64,000 nt of DNA. Source: Pseudomonas asplenii (GTDB lineage Bacteria > Pseudomonadota > Gammaproteobacteria > Pseudomonadales > Pseudomonadaceae). The stretch spans positions 1,674,001 through 1,738,000 of the forward strand of contig NZ_LT629777.1 in NCBI RefSeq assembly GCF_900105475.1, read 5' to 3'. Within the stretch, counting starts at the first letter, position 1. Each line of letters begins with the position of its first letter. Under the pieces are notes generated by a model. That model saw only the letters and a list, made by a program, of their open reading frames with translations, made no database searches and was not told where the DNA came from. Positions 55,231 to 63,326 of this stretch are shown here, piece after piece. A program made the position numbers and the translations under genes.

Positions 55231-55992
55231 ATGATTGATAAAGAAGGTCTAACCCATCACATCTCCGCGCAGTTCAACGCGGAGTTGGAAGAAGTGCGCA
55301 GCCACCTGCTGGCCATGGGCGGACTGGTGGAAAAGCAGGTCAACGACTCGGTGACCGCGCTGATCGAGGCCGACTCCGGTCTGGCCCAGCAAGTGCGTGA
55401 GATCGATGAGCAGATCAACCAGATGGAACGCAATATCGACGAAGAGTGCCTGCGCATTCTCGCCCGGCGCCAGCCGGCGGCATCCGACCTGCGGCTGATC
55501 ATCAGTATCTCCAAGTCGGTGATCGACCTTGAGCGTATCGGCGATGAAGCCACCAAGATCGCTCGTCGTGCCATCCAGTTGTGCGAAGAGGGCGAAGCGC
55601 CGCGTGGTTATGTCGAAGTGCGGCACATCGGCGACCAGGTGCGTAACATGGTTCGCGACGCGCTGGACGCCTTCGCCCGCTTCGACGCCGAGCTGGCACT
55701 CTCCGTGGCGCAGTACGACAAGATCATCGACCGCGAGTACAAGACCGCGCTGCGTGAGCTGGCCACCTACATGATGGAAGACCCCCGCTCTATCTCGCGG
55801 GTTCTGAGCATCATCTGGGTGCTGCGTTCGCTGGAGCGTATCGGCGACCACGCGCGTAATATCTCGGAGCTGGTAATCTATCTGGTACGCGGTACCGACG
55901 TACGGCACATGGGTCTCAAGCGCATGCGTCAGGAAGTTGAGGGCGTGTCCCCCGAAACTGCTAATGTTATGGACAAAGCTGACGATAAGTAA
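55231..55992 (+). CDS. phoU: Phosphate signalling regulator PhoU
   Basis: 253 aa from ATG 55231. Two three-helix PhoU repeats (about 10-110 and 115-220) with the metal-binding motifs DLERIGDEATKIA and SLERIGDHARNISELVIYLV. PhoU links the PstSCAB complex to PhoR and keeps PhoB silent when phosphate is plentiful. The last gene of the pst operon, closed at 56004. Confidence 0.96.
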   Translation: MIDKEGLTHHISAQFNAELEEVRSHLLAMGGLVEKQVNDSVTALIEADSGLAQQVREIDEQINQMERNIDEECLRILARRQPAASDLRLIISISKSVIDLERIGDEATKIARRAIQLCEEGEAPRGYVEVRHIGDQVRNMVRDALDAFARFDAELALSVAQYDKIIDREYKTALRELATYMMEDPRSISRVLSIIWVLRSLERIGDHARNISELVIYLVRGTDVRHMGLKRMRQEVEGVSPETANVMDKADDK

Positions 55993-56003
55993 GATTGCCC
56001 GAG

Positions 56004-56034
56004 AAAAACGCCCGGCCAAAGGCCGGGCGTTTTT
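56004..56034 (+). terminator. Intrinsic terminator of the pst-phoU operon
   Basis: AAAAACGCCCGGCC, loop AAA, GGCCGGGCGTTTTT: a 14-bp perfect stem including the A/T flanks, 11 bases after phoU. Confidence 0.95.
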
Positions 56035-56153
56035 GTTTGTGGCCTACGAATTTTACGCGCCTTGCGAGCGATAAAATCCCGGCGTGACTGCGTCAGTTTT
56101 GGGCAAGTGGCGATTAGCCAGTATGCTGGCCGGGATTTTTAGAGGAATGGTCA

Positions 56154-57077
56154 ATGAGCAAAGTCAGTGTGTTGGTGGTGGATGACGCATCGTTCATCCG
56201 CGACCTGGTGAAAAAGTGTCTGCGCAACTACTTCCCGGGTGTGCGGATCGAAGACGCCGTCAACGGACGCAAAGCCCAGGCTATCCTGGCGCGTGAGGCG
56301 TTCGACCTGGTGCTGTGTGACTGGGAAATGCCCGAGATGTCCGGTTTGGAACTGCTGACCTGGTGCCGTGCCCAGGACGCCCTCAAGGCCATGCCGTTCG
56401 TGATGGTCACCAGCCGTGGCGACAAAGAGAACGTGGTACAGGCGATCCAGGCCGGGGTGTCCGGCTACGTCAGCAAGCCCTTTACCAACGAGCAGTTGCT
56501 GACCAAGGTCAAGCAGGTGCTGCACAAGGTCGGCAAGCTCGACGCCCTGATGAGCAGCGCGCCGAAGGCGAATTCGGCGTTCGGCAACGATTCGTTGAGC
56601 GCGTTGACCGGCGGCAAATCGGCGGTCGTGGCACCTGCCTCCCCGGCAGCTCCTGCGGCTGCGCCAGCTGCGTCCAGGGGCATCCTCAACAGTCCACCGG
56701 TGCGCCCGGCAGCCGCTCCAGCGGCGAGCGCGGCGACGGGTGGCCGTGGCCAGGGGCAGTTGCGCCTGTCCAGTGGCACCCAGCAGTGCGTGATCAAGGG
56801 CCTGAGCATCAAGGAAGCCCTGCTGCTGGTAAAACGTGGTGAGGTTCTGCCACAGGTCCTGGAAAGCGCCGTGCTCGACCTGGAGCAGGGTGACAATGCC
56901 GAGGTCGCCCGCCTGAACGGCTACCTGCACGCGATCGTCGCCCATGAGCCGAAGCCGGACAGCGACTGGCTGCAGTTGACCTTCCGGTTCATCGACCAGG
57001 ATGCCCAGAAGCTCGACTACATCTCCCGCCTGATCGCCCGCGGCACCGCCCAGAAACACTTCGTTCCTGGCGCCTGA
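56154..57077 (+). CDS. Response regulator with C-terminal unknown domain
   Basis: 307 aa. REC domain (residues 1-125): VVDDASFIRDLVKKCLRNYF, phospho-acceptor Asp in VLCDWEMPEMSG (about 56), TSRGDKENV and GVSGYVSKPFT. An Ala/Pro-rich linker (about 150-200) leads to a C-terminal domain (QLRLSSGTQQCVIKGLSIKEALLLVKRGEVLPQVLESAVLDLEQGDNAEVARLNGYLHAI ... FRFIDQDAQKLDYISRLIA) that is not a DNA-binding fold I recognise; the last 30 residues are PilZ-like in feel, but the RxxxR motif is absent. Positional counterpart of PA5364 next to phoU. Output unknown. Confidence 0.85.
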   Translation: MSKVSVLVVDDASFIRDLVKKCLRNYFPGVRIEDAVNGRKAQAILAREAFDLVLCDWEMPEMSGLELLTWCRAQDALKAMPFVMVTSRGDKENVVQAIQAGVSGYVSKPFTNEQLLTKVKQVLHKVGKLDALMSSAPKANSAFGNDSLSALTGGKSAVVAPASPAAPAAAPAASRGILNSPPVRPAAAPAASAATGGRGQGQLRLSSGTQQCVIKGLSIKEALLLVKRGEVLPQVLESAVLDLEQGDNAEVARLNGYLHAIVAHEPKPDSDWLQLTFRFIDQDAQKLDYISRLIARGTAQKHFVPGA

Positions 57078-57088
57078 TGCCCGCCTGA

Positions 57089-57125
57089 CAACCCGATGTG
57101 CCTGACGCATCGGGTTGTTTTCGTT
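57089..57125 (+). terminator. Intrinsic terminator of the response-regulator gene
   Basis: ACAACCCGATG, 9-base loop, CATCGGGTTGT, then TTTCGTTG; 11-bp perfect stem. Confidence 0.85.
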
Positions 57126-57186
57126 GTTCCTACCTTGTGTATCGAAAAACCTTTCGTCCGAATCCAGGTTCGTCCGATTTATTTAT

Positions 57187-57204
57187 ATCTATTTTGATAT
57201 AGAT
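57187..57204. promoter_or_regulatory. Palindromic operator candidate of the toxin-antitoxin pair
   Basis: ATCTAT-N6-ATAGAT, inside a longer AT-rich palindrome (ATATC/GATAT at 57185-57200), about 100 bases before the toxin start. XRE-type antitoxins usually bind such sites to repress their own operon. Confidence 0.6.
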
Positions 57205-57306
57205 TGATCAGAGGGCATGGCTGCCAGCCAATCCTTGCAACAACCTCGTGCCACGCACTGCTTGCCCGTTGATTACGCTTCTTCCTGGCAACCACAGGAG
57301 GCAACG

Positions 57307-57639
57307 ATGGCAAGGCACAAGGACGTGGTGTTTGTGGGGAGCTCGCTCAGGGATCTGCGAGCCTTCCCGCTGGAGGCGCGAAGAGCAGTGGGGTTTCAGT
57401 TGGATCTTCTGCAGCAGGGTGAAGCACCTTGTGACTGGAAACCCATGATGACGGTAGGCCGGGGTGTCTACGAAATCCGCGTCAGTGACGAGAGCGGGGC
57501 GTTCCGGGTGTTTTATGTGGCCAATAGGGTTGATGCCCTGTATGTCCTTCACGCCTTCAGGAAAACGACCCAGAAGACCCAGGCCCGCGATATCGAGTTG
57601 GGCAGGTTGAGATATCAGGAAATAGGAGCAACGCCATGA
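57307..57639 (+). CDS. RelE/HigB-type toxin (phage Gp49-like)
   Basis: 110 aa from ATG 57307, preceded by AGGAGG. DVVFVGSSLRDLRAFPLEARRAVGFQLDLLQQGEAPCDWKPMMTVGRGVYEIRVSDESGAFRVFYVANRVDALYVLHAFRKTTQKT is the Gp49/HigB-like ribonuclease fold, with the conserved YEIR, R-FY and LHAF-KKT blocks. These toxins cut mRNA at the ribosome. The stop overlaps the next ATG by 4 bases, so toxin comes before antitoxin, as in higBA. Confidence 0.92.
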   Translation: MARHKDVVFVGSSLRDLRAFPLEARRAVGFQLDLLQQGEAPCDWKPMMTVGRGVYEIRVSDESGAFRVFYVANRVDALYVLHAFRKTTQKTQARDIELGRLRYQEIGATP

Positions 57640-57941
57640 CAGGTCACGCCAATGCCGAACGTTTTTCATCCGTCTGGGATGCCTTGGAGGAGACGCCCAG
57701 GGAGGCGGCCAACATGCGCCTGCGCTCCAGGCTGATGATGGAGCTGATCGGCAGGATCAATGCCTGGGAGCTGTCCCAGAAGGAGGCGGCCAAGCGCCTG
57801 GGAATCAGCCAGCCGAGGTTGAACGATCTGCTCAATGGCAAGATCGACAAGTTCTCCCTGGACGCATTGGTCAACCTGTCGGAACCGGCGCAATTGGGTG
57901 TCGACCTGTGCTTCGGGCAAGGAGTGGTCCAGTCGAGCTGA
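57636..57941 (+). CDS. XRE-family antitoxin (HigA-like)
   Basis: 101 aa; ATG 57636 overlaps the toxin TGA (ATGA). HTH_37/XRE domain about 35-90: MRLRSRLMMELIGRINAWELSQKEAAKRLGISQPRLNDLLNGKIDKFSLDALVNLSEPAQL. It should bind and neutralise the toxin and repress the operon at the palindrome near 57190. Confidence 0.92.
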   Translation: MTGHANAERFSSVWDALEETPREAANMRLRSRLMMELIGRINAWELSQKEAAKRLGISQPRLNDLLNGKIDKFSLDALVNLSEPAQLGVDLCFGQGVVQSS

Positions 57942-58004
57942 TTCACACAAACATCTTGGCGGCCTGCTAATCTGCTCGCCACGTTTCGTTTGGCGGCTTT
58001 CCCC

Positions 58005-58904
58005 ATGTTGTTCCTGCGCCTGCTGTTTTCCTGTGGCCTGTTGATGGTCGCTACCTCGGTTTCGGCCATGACGATCTACAAGTACGTGGACGCCAATGGC
58101 GTGGTCACCTACAGCGACCGCCCGGTACCGGGAGCCCAGGTGTTCGTGTTTCGCGATCGGATGGTCGAGCACCTGGAGCGTCAGGTGCGCCTGGACATTC
58201 GCAAGCACAAGGGCGGCGACGAGGTGTTCGTGCGCAACGACCTGTATGCGCCGGTGGAGATCGAGCTGAGTTTCGGCGCCTTGAAGAACGTCAACGGAGC
58301 GCCCATGCAGCCGATTCGCAAGGTGTTGCCGGCGCGCAGCAACCAGCGCCTGGCGCTGCTCAGCGCCGCCCAGGCCGGGCAGCCCTTCCTGTATACCCCG
58401 AAATTCCGTTATTCCCTCGGTGATCCCGGCGGTCAGGCCCAGGGCTATCGTTATCCGTTTCCCTGGCGCGGCGGTCCGTTTCGCCTGACCCAGGGGCCGA
58501 ACGGCGAGTACAGCCATCACGGTGCCAAGAGCCGCTACGCGATGGATATCGCCATGCCGGTGGGGACACCGATCATTGCGGCGCGGGGCGGGGTGGTGGT
58601 CAAGACCGAGAATGAACAGTCCGGGCGCGGCAAGAACCCGGCGGGCAATTTTGTCCGGATTCTGCACGACGACGGCACCATGGGCGTCTACCTGCACCTC
58701 AAGCAGGGCTCGGTGAGCGTGCGCGAGGGCCAGCGGGTGGCAGTGGGCAGCCCGCTGGGGCTGTCGGGCAACACCGGCAACAGCACCGGGCCGCACCTGC
58801 ATTTCGTGGTGCAACGCAATACCGGGCTGGGGTTGGTGTCGATTCCGTACCAGTTCAACCAGCCAATGGAGGCGTTGCCGAACTTCGCGGTGGGTGGGCA
58901 GTGA
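58005..58904 (+). CDS. M23 (LytM) peptidase with DUF4124 domain
   Basis: 299 aa. Signal peptide MLFLRLLFSCGLLMVATSVSAM. DUF4124 follows (TIYKYVDANGVVTYSDRPVPGAQVFVF, about 23-50), then an intermediate beta region, and the M23 domain from about 165 with HGAKSRYAMDIAMPVGTPIIAARGGVVV (His and Asp zinc ligands) and TGPHLHFVVQ (HxH). The zinc site is complete, so it is probably an active peptidoglycan endopeptidase in the periplasm. ATG 58005 chosen over the one 15 bases upstream because it opens the signal peptide. Confidence 0.9.
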   Translation: MLFLRLLFSCGLLMVATSVSAMTIYKYVDANGVVTYSDRPVPGAQVFVFRDRMVEHLERQVRLDIRKHKGGDEVFVRNDLYAPVEIELSFGALKNVNGAPMQPIRKVLPARSNQRLALLSAAQAGQPFLYTPKFRYSLGDPGGQAQGYRYPFPWRGGPFRLTQGPNGEYSHHGAKSRYAMDIAMPVGTPIIAARGGVVVKTENEQSGRGKNPAGNFVRILHDDGTMGVYLHLKQGSVSVREGQRVAVGSPLGLSGNTGNSTGPHLHFVVQRNTGLGLVSIPYQFNQPMEALPNFAVGGQ

Positions 58905-58907
58905 TCC

Positions 58908-58950
58908 TGGACTGCCCCCAAGAAATTGGACACTAATCCGGGGCAGTCCA
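58908..58950. repeat. 43-bp palindrome, possible IS-end remnant
   Basis: TGGACTGCCCC (58908-58918) and GGGGCAGTCCA (58940-58950) are a perfect 11-bp inverted repeat around CAAGAAATTGGACACTAATC. The GCCCC-AA-TTGGACA pattern resembles the ends of IS3-family elements. It lies 4 bases after the M23 stop and may also terminate transcription. Confidence 0.5.
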
Positions 58951-58952
58951 TC

Positions 58953-59052
58953 CTGTGGGAGCCGGCTTGCTGGCGATCCGCCGCAGGCGGCCATCTACCG
59001 ATTCTGTAGCGTTCATGACACCGCTATCGCCAGCAAGCCGGCTCCCACAAGG
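58953..59052. repeat. REP palindrome pair, GTGGGAGC variant
   Basis: CTGTGGGAGCCGGCTTGCTG ... CAGCAAGCCGGCTCCCACA. The core GCCGGCTTGCTGGCGAT differs from the other four REP copies (GCTTGCCCGCGAA), so it is a separate subtype. Confidence 0.88.
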
Positions 59053-59069
59053 AGTCTATCTATCCCCGA

Positions 59070-60413
59070 TCAGTCGAGCTTGAGGACCTTGGCCAGGATG
59101 ATCTTCGGCCCCTTCATCTTCTTGATGATGATGCGCAGACCTTCGACCTCCATCACCTCTTCCTCCTCCGGTACGCGCTTCAGGCTATCGTAGACGAGGC
59201 CAGCGAGGGTTTCCGCTTCGATATGGTCCAGGTCGATGCCTAACAGCCGCTCGACCTTGAACAGCGGCGTATCACCGCGAACCAGCAGCTTGCCTGGCTG
59301 GTAGGCGAGGATGCCGCGTTCGGCCTTGCGGTGTTCGTCCTGGATGTCTCCGACCAGCACTTCGAGCACGTCTTCCATGGTCAGGTAGCCGATCACCTTG
59401 CTGTCGGCTTCCTCCACGAGGGCGAAGTGCGAGCCACCCTGGCGGAACTGCTCCAGCAGGCGTGAGAGCGGCATGTGCTTGGACACACGCTCCAGCGGGC
59501 GGGTCAGCTCGGCCAGGTTGAACGATTCGGGAATGTGGTCCAGTGCCGCCAGTTCCAGTAGCAGGTCCTTGATGTGCAGCAGACCGACGAACGCATTGCG
59601 CTCGGCGTCGTACACCGGATAGCGGCTGAACTTGTGGCGGCGGAACAGCGCCAGGATTTCCTTGAGCGGCGCGTTGCAGTCCAGGGTCACCAGGTCTTCG
59701 CGGGAGTTGGCCCAGTCGACCACCTCCAGTTCGCCCATCTCCACGGCCGAGGCCAGTACGCGCATGCCCTGGTCGCTGGGATCCTGGCCACGGCTGGAGT
59801 GCAGGATCAGCTTGAGTTCTTCCCGGCTGTAATGATGTTCGTGATGCGGACCGGGTTCACCCTGGCCGGCGATGCGCAGGATCGCGTTGGCGCTGGCGTT
59901 GAGCAGGTAGATGGCCGGGTACATCAGCCAGTAGAACAGGTACAGCGGCACCGCCGTCCACAACGACAGCAGCTCCGGCTTGCGGATCGCCCAGGACTTG
60001 GGCGCCAACTCGCCGACCACGATATGCAGGTAGGAAATGATGAAGAAGGCGGTGAAGAACGACACGCCCTTGATCACTTCGGGGGAACTGACGCCGACGG
60101 CGCCGAGCACCGGCTCCAGCAGGTGGGCGAAAGCCGGCTCGCCGACCCAGCCCAGGCCCAGGGAGGCGAGGGTGATACCCAGCTGGCAGGCGGACAGGTA
60201 GGCGTCCAGTTGGCTGTGGACGGTACGCAGGATCTGCCCACGCCAGCCGTTCTGCTGGGCGATGGCTTCGACCCGGGTCGAACGCAGTTTGACCATGGCG
60301 AACTCGGCCGCAACGAAAAAGCCGTTGAGCAGCACCAGGATCAGAGCAAAGAGAATCATGCCGAAATCGGCGAATATCGAAGCGAGGGTCAAGCTACTAG
60401 AGGAAGGGTCCAT
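59070..60413 (-). CDS. CNNM/CorC (HlyC) family transporter
   Basis: 447 aa. CNNM membrane domain (about 15-205): FGMILFALILVLLNGFFVAAEFAMVKLRSTRVEAIAQQNG and SLGLGWVGEPAF. Two CBS domains (about 220-350: LDCNAPLKEILALFRRHKFSRYPVYD, SFNLAELTRPLERVSKHMPLSRLLEQFRQGGSHFALVEEADSKVIGYLTMEDVLEVLVGDIQDEHR) and the CorC_HlyC domain to the end. Predicted magnesium/cobalt efflux or ion-homeostasis protein in the inner membrane. Upstream neighbours phoR and phoB are on the same strand. Confidence 0.92.
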   Translation of the reverse strand: MDPSSSSLTLASIFADFGMILFALILVLLNGFFVAAEFAMVKLRSTRVEAIAQQNGWRGQILRTVHSQLDAYLSACQLGITLASLGLGWVGEPAFAHLLEPVLGAVGVSSPEVIKGVSFFTAFFIISYLHIVVGELAPKSWAIRKPELLSLWTAVPLYLFYWLMYPAIYLLNASANAILRIAGQGEPGPHHEHHYSREELKLILHSSRGQDPSDQGMRVLASAVEMGELEVVDWANSREDLVTLDCNAPLKEILALFRRHKFSRYPVYDAERNAFVGLLHIKDLLLELAALDHIPESFNLAELTRPLERVSKHMPLSRLLEQFRQGGSHFALVEEADSKVIGYLTMEDVLEVLVGDIQDEHRKAERGILAYQPGKLLVRGDTPLFKVERLLGIDLDHIEAETLAGLVYDSLKRVPEEEEVMEVEGLRIIIKKMKGPKIILAKVLKLD

Positions 60414-60572
60414 GATGGAGTTTTACGGGTTCCGTATTTCAATATGAAGGTGTGTTTCGCGGCCTGAAAGGCAGGCCCAAGCCATCCAATGTAGCGGCCC
60501 GCGATCCCCTTGCCTAGTGGCCTGTGTGCGAATTGACCGTACGGGCCCCTGGGGCGCGAGGCCCACGCGCGT

Positions 60573-61907
60573 TCAGACGGAGAGTTCGTTCTGGTGCGTG
60601 CGCACGACCTGGGCCGGGGCAAAATGGCAGGTGAAGGTACTGCCATGGCCCGGCACGCTGCTGATCTCCAGGCGGGCCCGATGGCGCAGCAGCACATGCT
60701 TGACGATGGCAAGGCCCAGGCCGGTGCCCCCGGTATTGGAGTTGCGGCTGGAGTCGACGCGGTAGAACCGTTCGGTCAGGCGCGGCAGGTGCTTGTTGTC
60801 GATGCCGATCCCGGAATCCTGCACGCTCAGGTGCGCGCCCTGTTCGTCGCCCCACCAGCGCACGCGGATATTGCCTTCGGCCGGGGTGTACTTGACGGCG
60901 TTGAACACCAGGTTGGAGAAGGCGCTGCGCAGTTCGCCCTCGCTGCCCTTGAGGCGGATGTTTGCGTCGGCTTCCACGGTGATGGTCTGGTTGAGTGGCC
61001 CGGAGAGCGCCTGGGCGTCGTTGCGAATGGTCTGCAGCAGGGTATCGACCTGGACCGGATGGTTGTCCGACGGATAGTCGGTCGCCTCCAGCTTGGCCAG
61101 CAACAGCAGGTCGTTGAGCAGGGTCTGCATGCGGCCGCCTTGCTGCTGCATCTGCTGCAGCGCACGGCCCCAGCGCGGGTTCACTTCCTCGACATTGTCC
61201 AGCAGGGTCTCCAGGTAGCCGCAGATCACCGTGAGCGGCGTGCGCAGCTCATGTGAGACGTTGGCGATGAAGTCCTTGCGCATCTGTTCCAGCTGATGGA
61301 TACGGGTGACATCGCGCACCAGCATCAGGTGTTCGTTGTTGCCGTAGCGGGTGATGTGCAACTGGATGCGCAGGCGATCGTTGGTCGGCGAGGGGATTTC
61401 CAGCGGCTCGGCGTAATTGTTCTGCTCGAAGTATTCCTTGAAGCGCGGGTGGCGCACCAGGTTGGTCACCGGCTGGCCGCTGTCCTGCGGGGTCTTGAGG
61501 CCGAGCAGTGTTTCGGCGGCGCGGTTCCACCATTCCAGGTTGCCGTCGCTGTCGAGCATGACCACCGCATCCTTGAGGGCCGCGGTGGACTCCTGGACCC
61601 GGTCGATCACCGCCTGCAGGCGTCCGCGTACCCGTTGGTCGCGGCGCTGCAGGTGGTAGATGCTGTCGAACACGTCGCCCCACAGCCCATAGCCATCCGG
61701 CGGTGCTTCGTCGGGCTTGTGCAGGCGTAGCCATTCGTGCAGCCGCATCAACTGCTTGAGGGTCCAGGCGAGGTAAATCCCCAGGCCCACGGCCAGAGCC
61801 CAGCTGTAATAGCCGCTGATCAGGCCAACCAGCAGACAGCCGGTGATGAGCAGCAACAGGTGGCGGATCAGGGTGCCATGCCAGTTCTGATTCACTTCAA
61901 CATGCAT
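60573..61907 (-). CDS. phoR: Phosphate regulon sensor kinase PhoR
   Basis: 444 aa. Two N-terminal helices (LIRHLLLLITGCLLVGLISGYYSWALAVGLGIYLAW), DUF3329-like, PAS domain (VIDRVQESTAALKDAVVMLDSDGNLEWWNRAAETLLGL, about 96-200), HisKA with the phospho-His in FIANVSHELRTPLTV (about 215), ATPase with N-box NLVFNAVKYT, G1 DSGIGID and G2 GGTGLGLAIVKH. It phosphorylates PhoB when phosphate is scarce. No periplasmic sensor domain, as in E. coli. The phoB stop lies 31 bases upstream. Confidence 0.96.
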   Translation of the reverse strand: MHVEVNQNWHGTLIRHLLLLITGCLLVGLISGYYSWALAVGLGIYLAWTLKQLMRLHEWLRLHKPDEAPPDGYGLWGDVFDSIYHLQRRDQRVRGRLQAVIDRVQESTAALKDAVVMLDSDGNLEWWNRAAETLLGLKTPQDSGQPVTNLVRHPRFKEYFEQNNYAEPLEIPSPTNDRLRIQLHITRYGNNEHLMLVRDVTRIHQLEQMRKDFIANVSHELRTPLTVICGYLETLLDNVEEVNPRWGRALQQMQQQGGRMQTLLNDLLLLAKLEATDYPSDNHPVQVDTLLQTIRNDAQALSGPLNQTITVEADANIRLKGSEGELRSAFSNLVFNAVKYTPAEGNIRVRWWGDEQGAHLSVQDSGIGIDNKHLPRLTERFYRVDSSRNSNTGGTGLGLAIVKHVLLRHRARLEISSVPGHGSTFTCHFAPAQVVRTHQNELSV

Positions 61908-61938
61908 CCTTGTCAGCAGTCAGCGCGCAAAAAGCGGT

Positions 61939-62628
61939 TCAACCCTTGGTGGAAAACCGATAGCCGGTGCCGCGCACGGTTTGTACCAGATTTTCGTAGG
62001 CGTCGCCGAGGGCTTTGCGCAGGCGGCGGATATGCACGTCGACGGTCCGCTCTTCGACATAGACGTTGCCACCCCAGACCTGGTCCAGCAGCTGCCCACG
62101 GGTGTAGGCGCGTTCCTGGTGGGTCATGAAGAACTGCAGCAGGCGATATTCGGTAGGGCCCATCTCTGCCGGCTTGCCGTCGATGGTCACGCGGTGGCTG
62201 ATGGGGTCGAGCAGCAGGCCACCGACTTCGATCGGTGCTTCGCCGTCCGTCGGGCCGGCGCGGCGCAATACGGCTTTCAGGCGGGCAACCAGTTCGCGAG
62301 GGGAGAACGGCTTGGTGATGTAGTCGTCGGCGCCGACTTCAAGCCCCTGGATCTTGTTGTCTTCCTCGCCCTTGGCGGTGAGCATGATGATCGGGATATC
62401 GCCGGTCAGCTCGTCGCGCTTGAGGCGTCGGGCCAGCTCGATGCCGGAGGTGCCGGGCAGCATCCAGTCGAGCAGGATCAGGTCAGGTTTGCGGTCGACG
62501 ATGATCGCATGGGCCTGCTGGGAGTTTTCGGCTTCCATGCAGTCATAGCCGGCCATTTCCAGGGCGACAGCGATCATCTCCCGAATCGGGGCTTCGTCGT
62601 CGACGATCAGAATGCTCCTGCCAACCAT
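61939..62628 (-). CDS. phoB: Phosphate regulon response regulator PhoB
   Basis: 229 aa from ATG 62628 ([29 protein letters not shown]); the frame opens seven codons earlier but this matches the usual start. REC domain with Asp in [13 protein letters not shown] and KPFSPRE, then a winged-helix DNA-binding domain with [15 protein letters not shown]. It activates Pho-box promoters such as pstS and pstC. Operon with phoR; a Pho box in its own promoter (62684-62701) implies autoactivation. Confidence 0.96.
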   Translation of the reverse strand: MVGRSILIVDDEAPIREMIAVALEMAGYDCMEAENSQQAHAIIVDRKPDLILLDWMLPGTSGIELARRLKRDELTGDIPIIMLTAKGEEDNKIQGLEVGADDYITKPFSPRELVARLKAVLRRAGPTDGEAPIEVGGLLLDPISHRVTIDGKPAEMGPTEYRLLQFFMTHQERAYTRGQLLDQVWGGNVYVEERTVDVHIRRLRKALGDAYENLVQTVRGTGYRFSTKG

Positions 62629-62643
62629 GTCCCTTAATCCTCT

Positions 62644-62661
62644 TGTCATTTAACTGTCTTG
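62644..62661 (+). promoter_or_regulatory. Second Pho-box-like site, plus orientation
   Basis: TTGTCAT-TTAA-CTGTCTT, two near-consensus repeats in the opposite orientation to the phoB site, in the phoB 5' region. Its possible target is the secreted protein gene at 62782, 121 bases on. Confidence 0.4.
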
Positions 62662-62683
62662 CGCCGCATTAGATAACGAAATT

Positions 62684-62701
62684 ATTGCAGTCATGTGACA
62701 G
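62684..62701 (-). promoter_or_regulatory. Pho box upstream of phoB
   Basis: On the minus strand CTGTCAC-ATGA-CTGCAAT, two 7-bp repeats with a 4-bp gap, 56 bases before the phoB start. Confidence 0.75.
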
Positions 62702-62781
62702 CTTTTCCGGGAGGCAGACGATATTCATGTTCATGAACTAAGCTGGGAGTTCGAATCTACAACCACAAAAGGAAGGTTCTG

Positions 62782-63162
62782 ATGACTCGTTCTTCGTTTT
62801 CGTTGAAAGCCCTGTTGGTCGCAGCGGCCCTGTCGCTGCCGGCACTGGCGGCCGCCGCCGAACCTGCCATGGCCAAGGGTGGAATGCTGGTCGATCACCA
62901 TGGCATGACGCTGTACACCTTCGACAAGGATACGGCGGGCAAGTCAGTGTGCAACGGCGACCCTTGCGAAACCAACTGGCCACCGCTGGCTGCCACTGCA
63001 ATGGACAAGGCTTCGGGCAAGTGGAGCGTGATCAAGCGCGATGATGGCAAGCTGCAGTGGGCCTATGATGGCAAACCGCTGTACACCTTCAAGGCCGACA
63101 AGAAGGACGGCGACATGACCGGTGATGGCAAGGGCGGTGTCTGGCACGTAGCCAAGCCCTGA
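62782..63162 (+). CDS. Secreted lipoprotein-repeat protein (COG4315)
   Basis: 126 aa. Signal peptide MTRSSFSLKALLVAAALSLPALAAAA without a lipobox Cys. Two repeats of the Lipoprotein_15 type follow: GGMLVDHHGMTLYTFDKDTAGKSVCNGDPCETNWPPL and LQWAYDGKPLYTFKADKKDGDMTGDGKGGVWHV. The family is secreted and of unknown function; the conserved CNGDPC may bind metal or form a disulfide. AAGGAAGG provides the ribosome site. Confidence 0.88.
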   Translation: MTRSSFSLKALLVAAALSLPALAAAAEPAMAKGGMLVDHHGMTLYTFDKDTAGKSVCNGDPCETNWPPLAATAMDKASGKWSVIKRDDGKLQWAYDGKPLYTFKADKKDGDMTGDGKGGVWHVAKP

Positions 63163-63230
63163 GGGCGAATGGGGCGGGCGCTTGAGTCACGCCATAGGTG
63201 GGTGGCTCACGAACCAGGAGGCCCCTCGAA

Positions 63231-63304
63231 CCTGTAGGAGCAGGGCTTGCCCGCGAATGGGTCCTTGAGACCCAACAGCTTCGCGGGCAAGCCCTGCTAC
63301 AAGG
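63231..63304. repeat. REP palindrome pair
   Basis: CCTGTAGGAGCAGGGCTTGC then CCGCGAA, with the inverse CTTCGCGGGCAAGCCCTGCT ending at 63304. Same subtype as 10813-10890. Confidence 0.9.
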
Positions 63305-63326
63305 GGGCTGCCTGGGTCTTCCCGGT

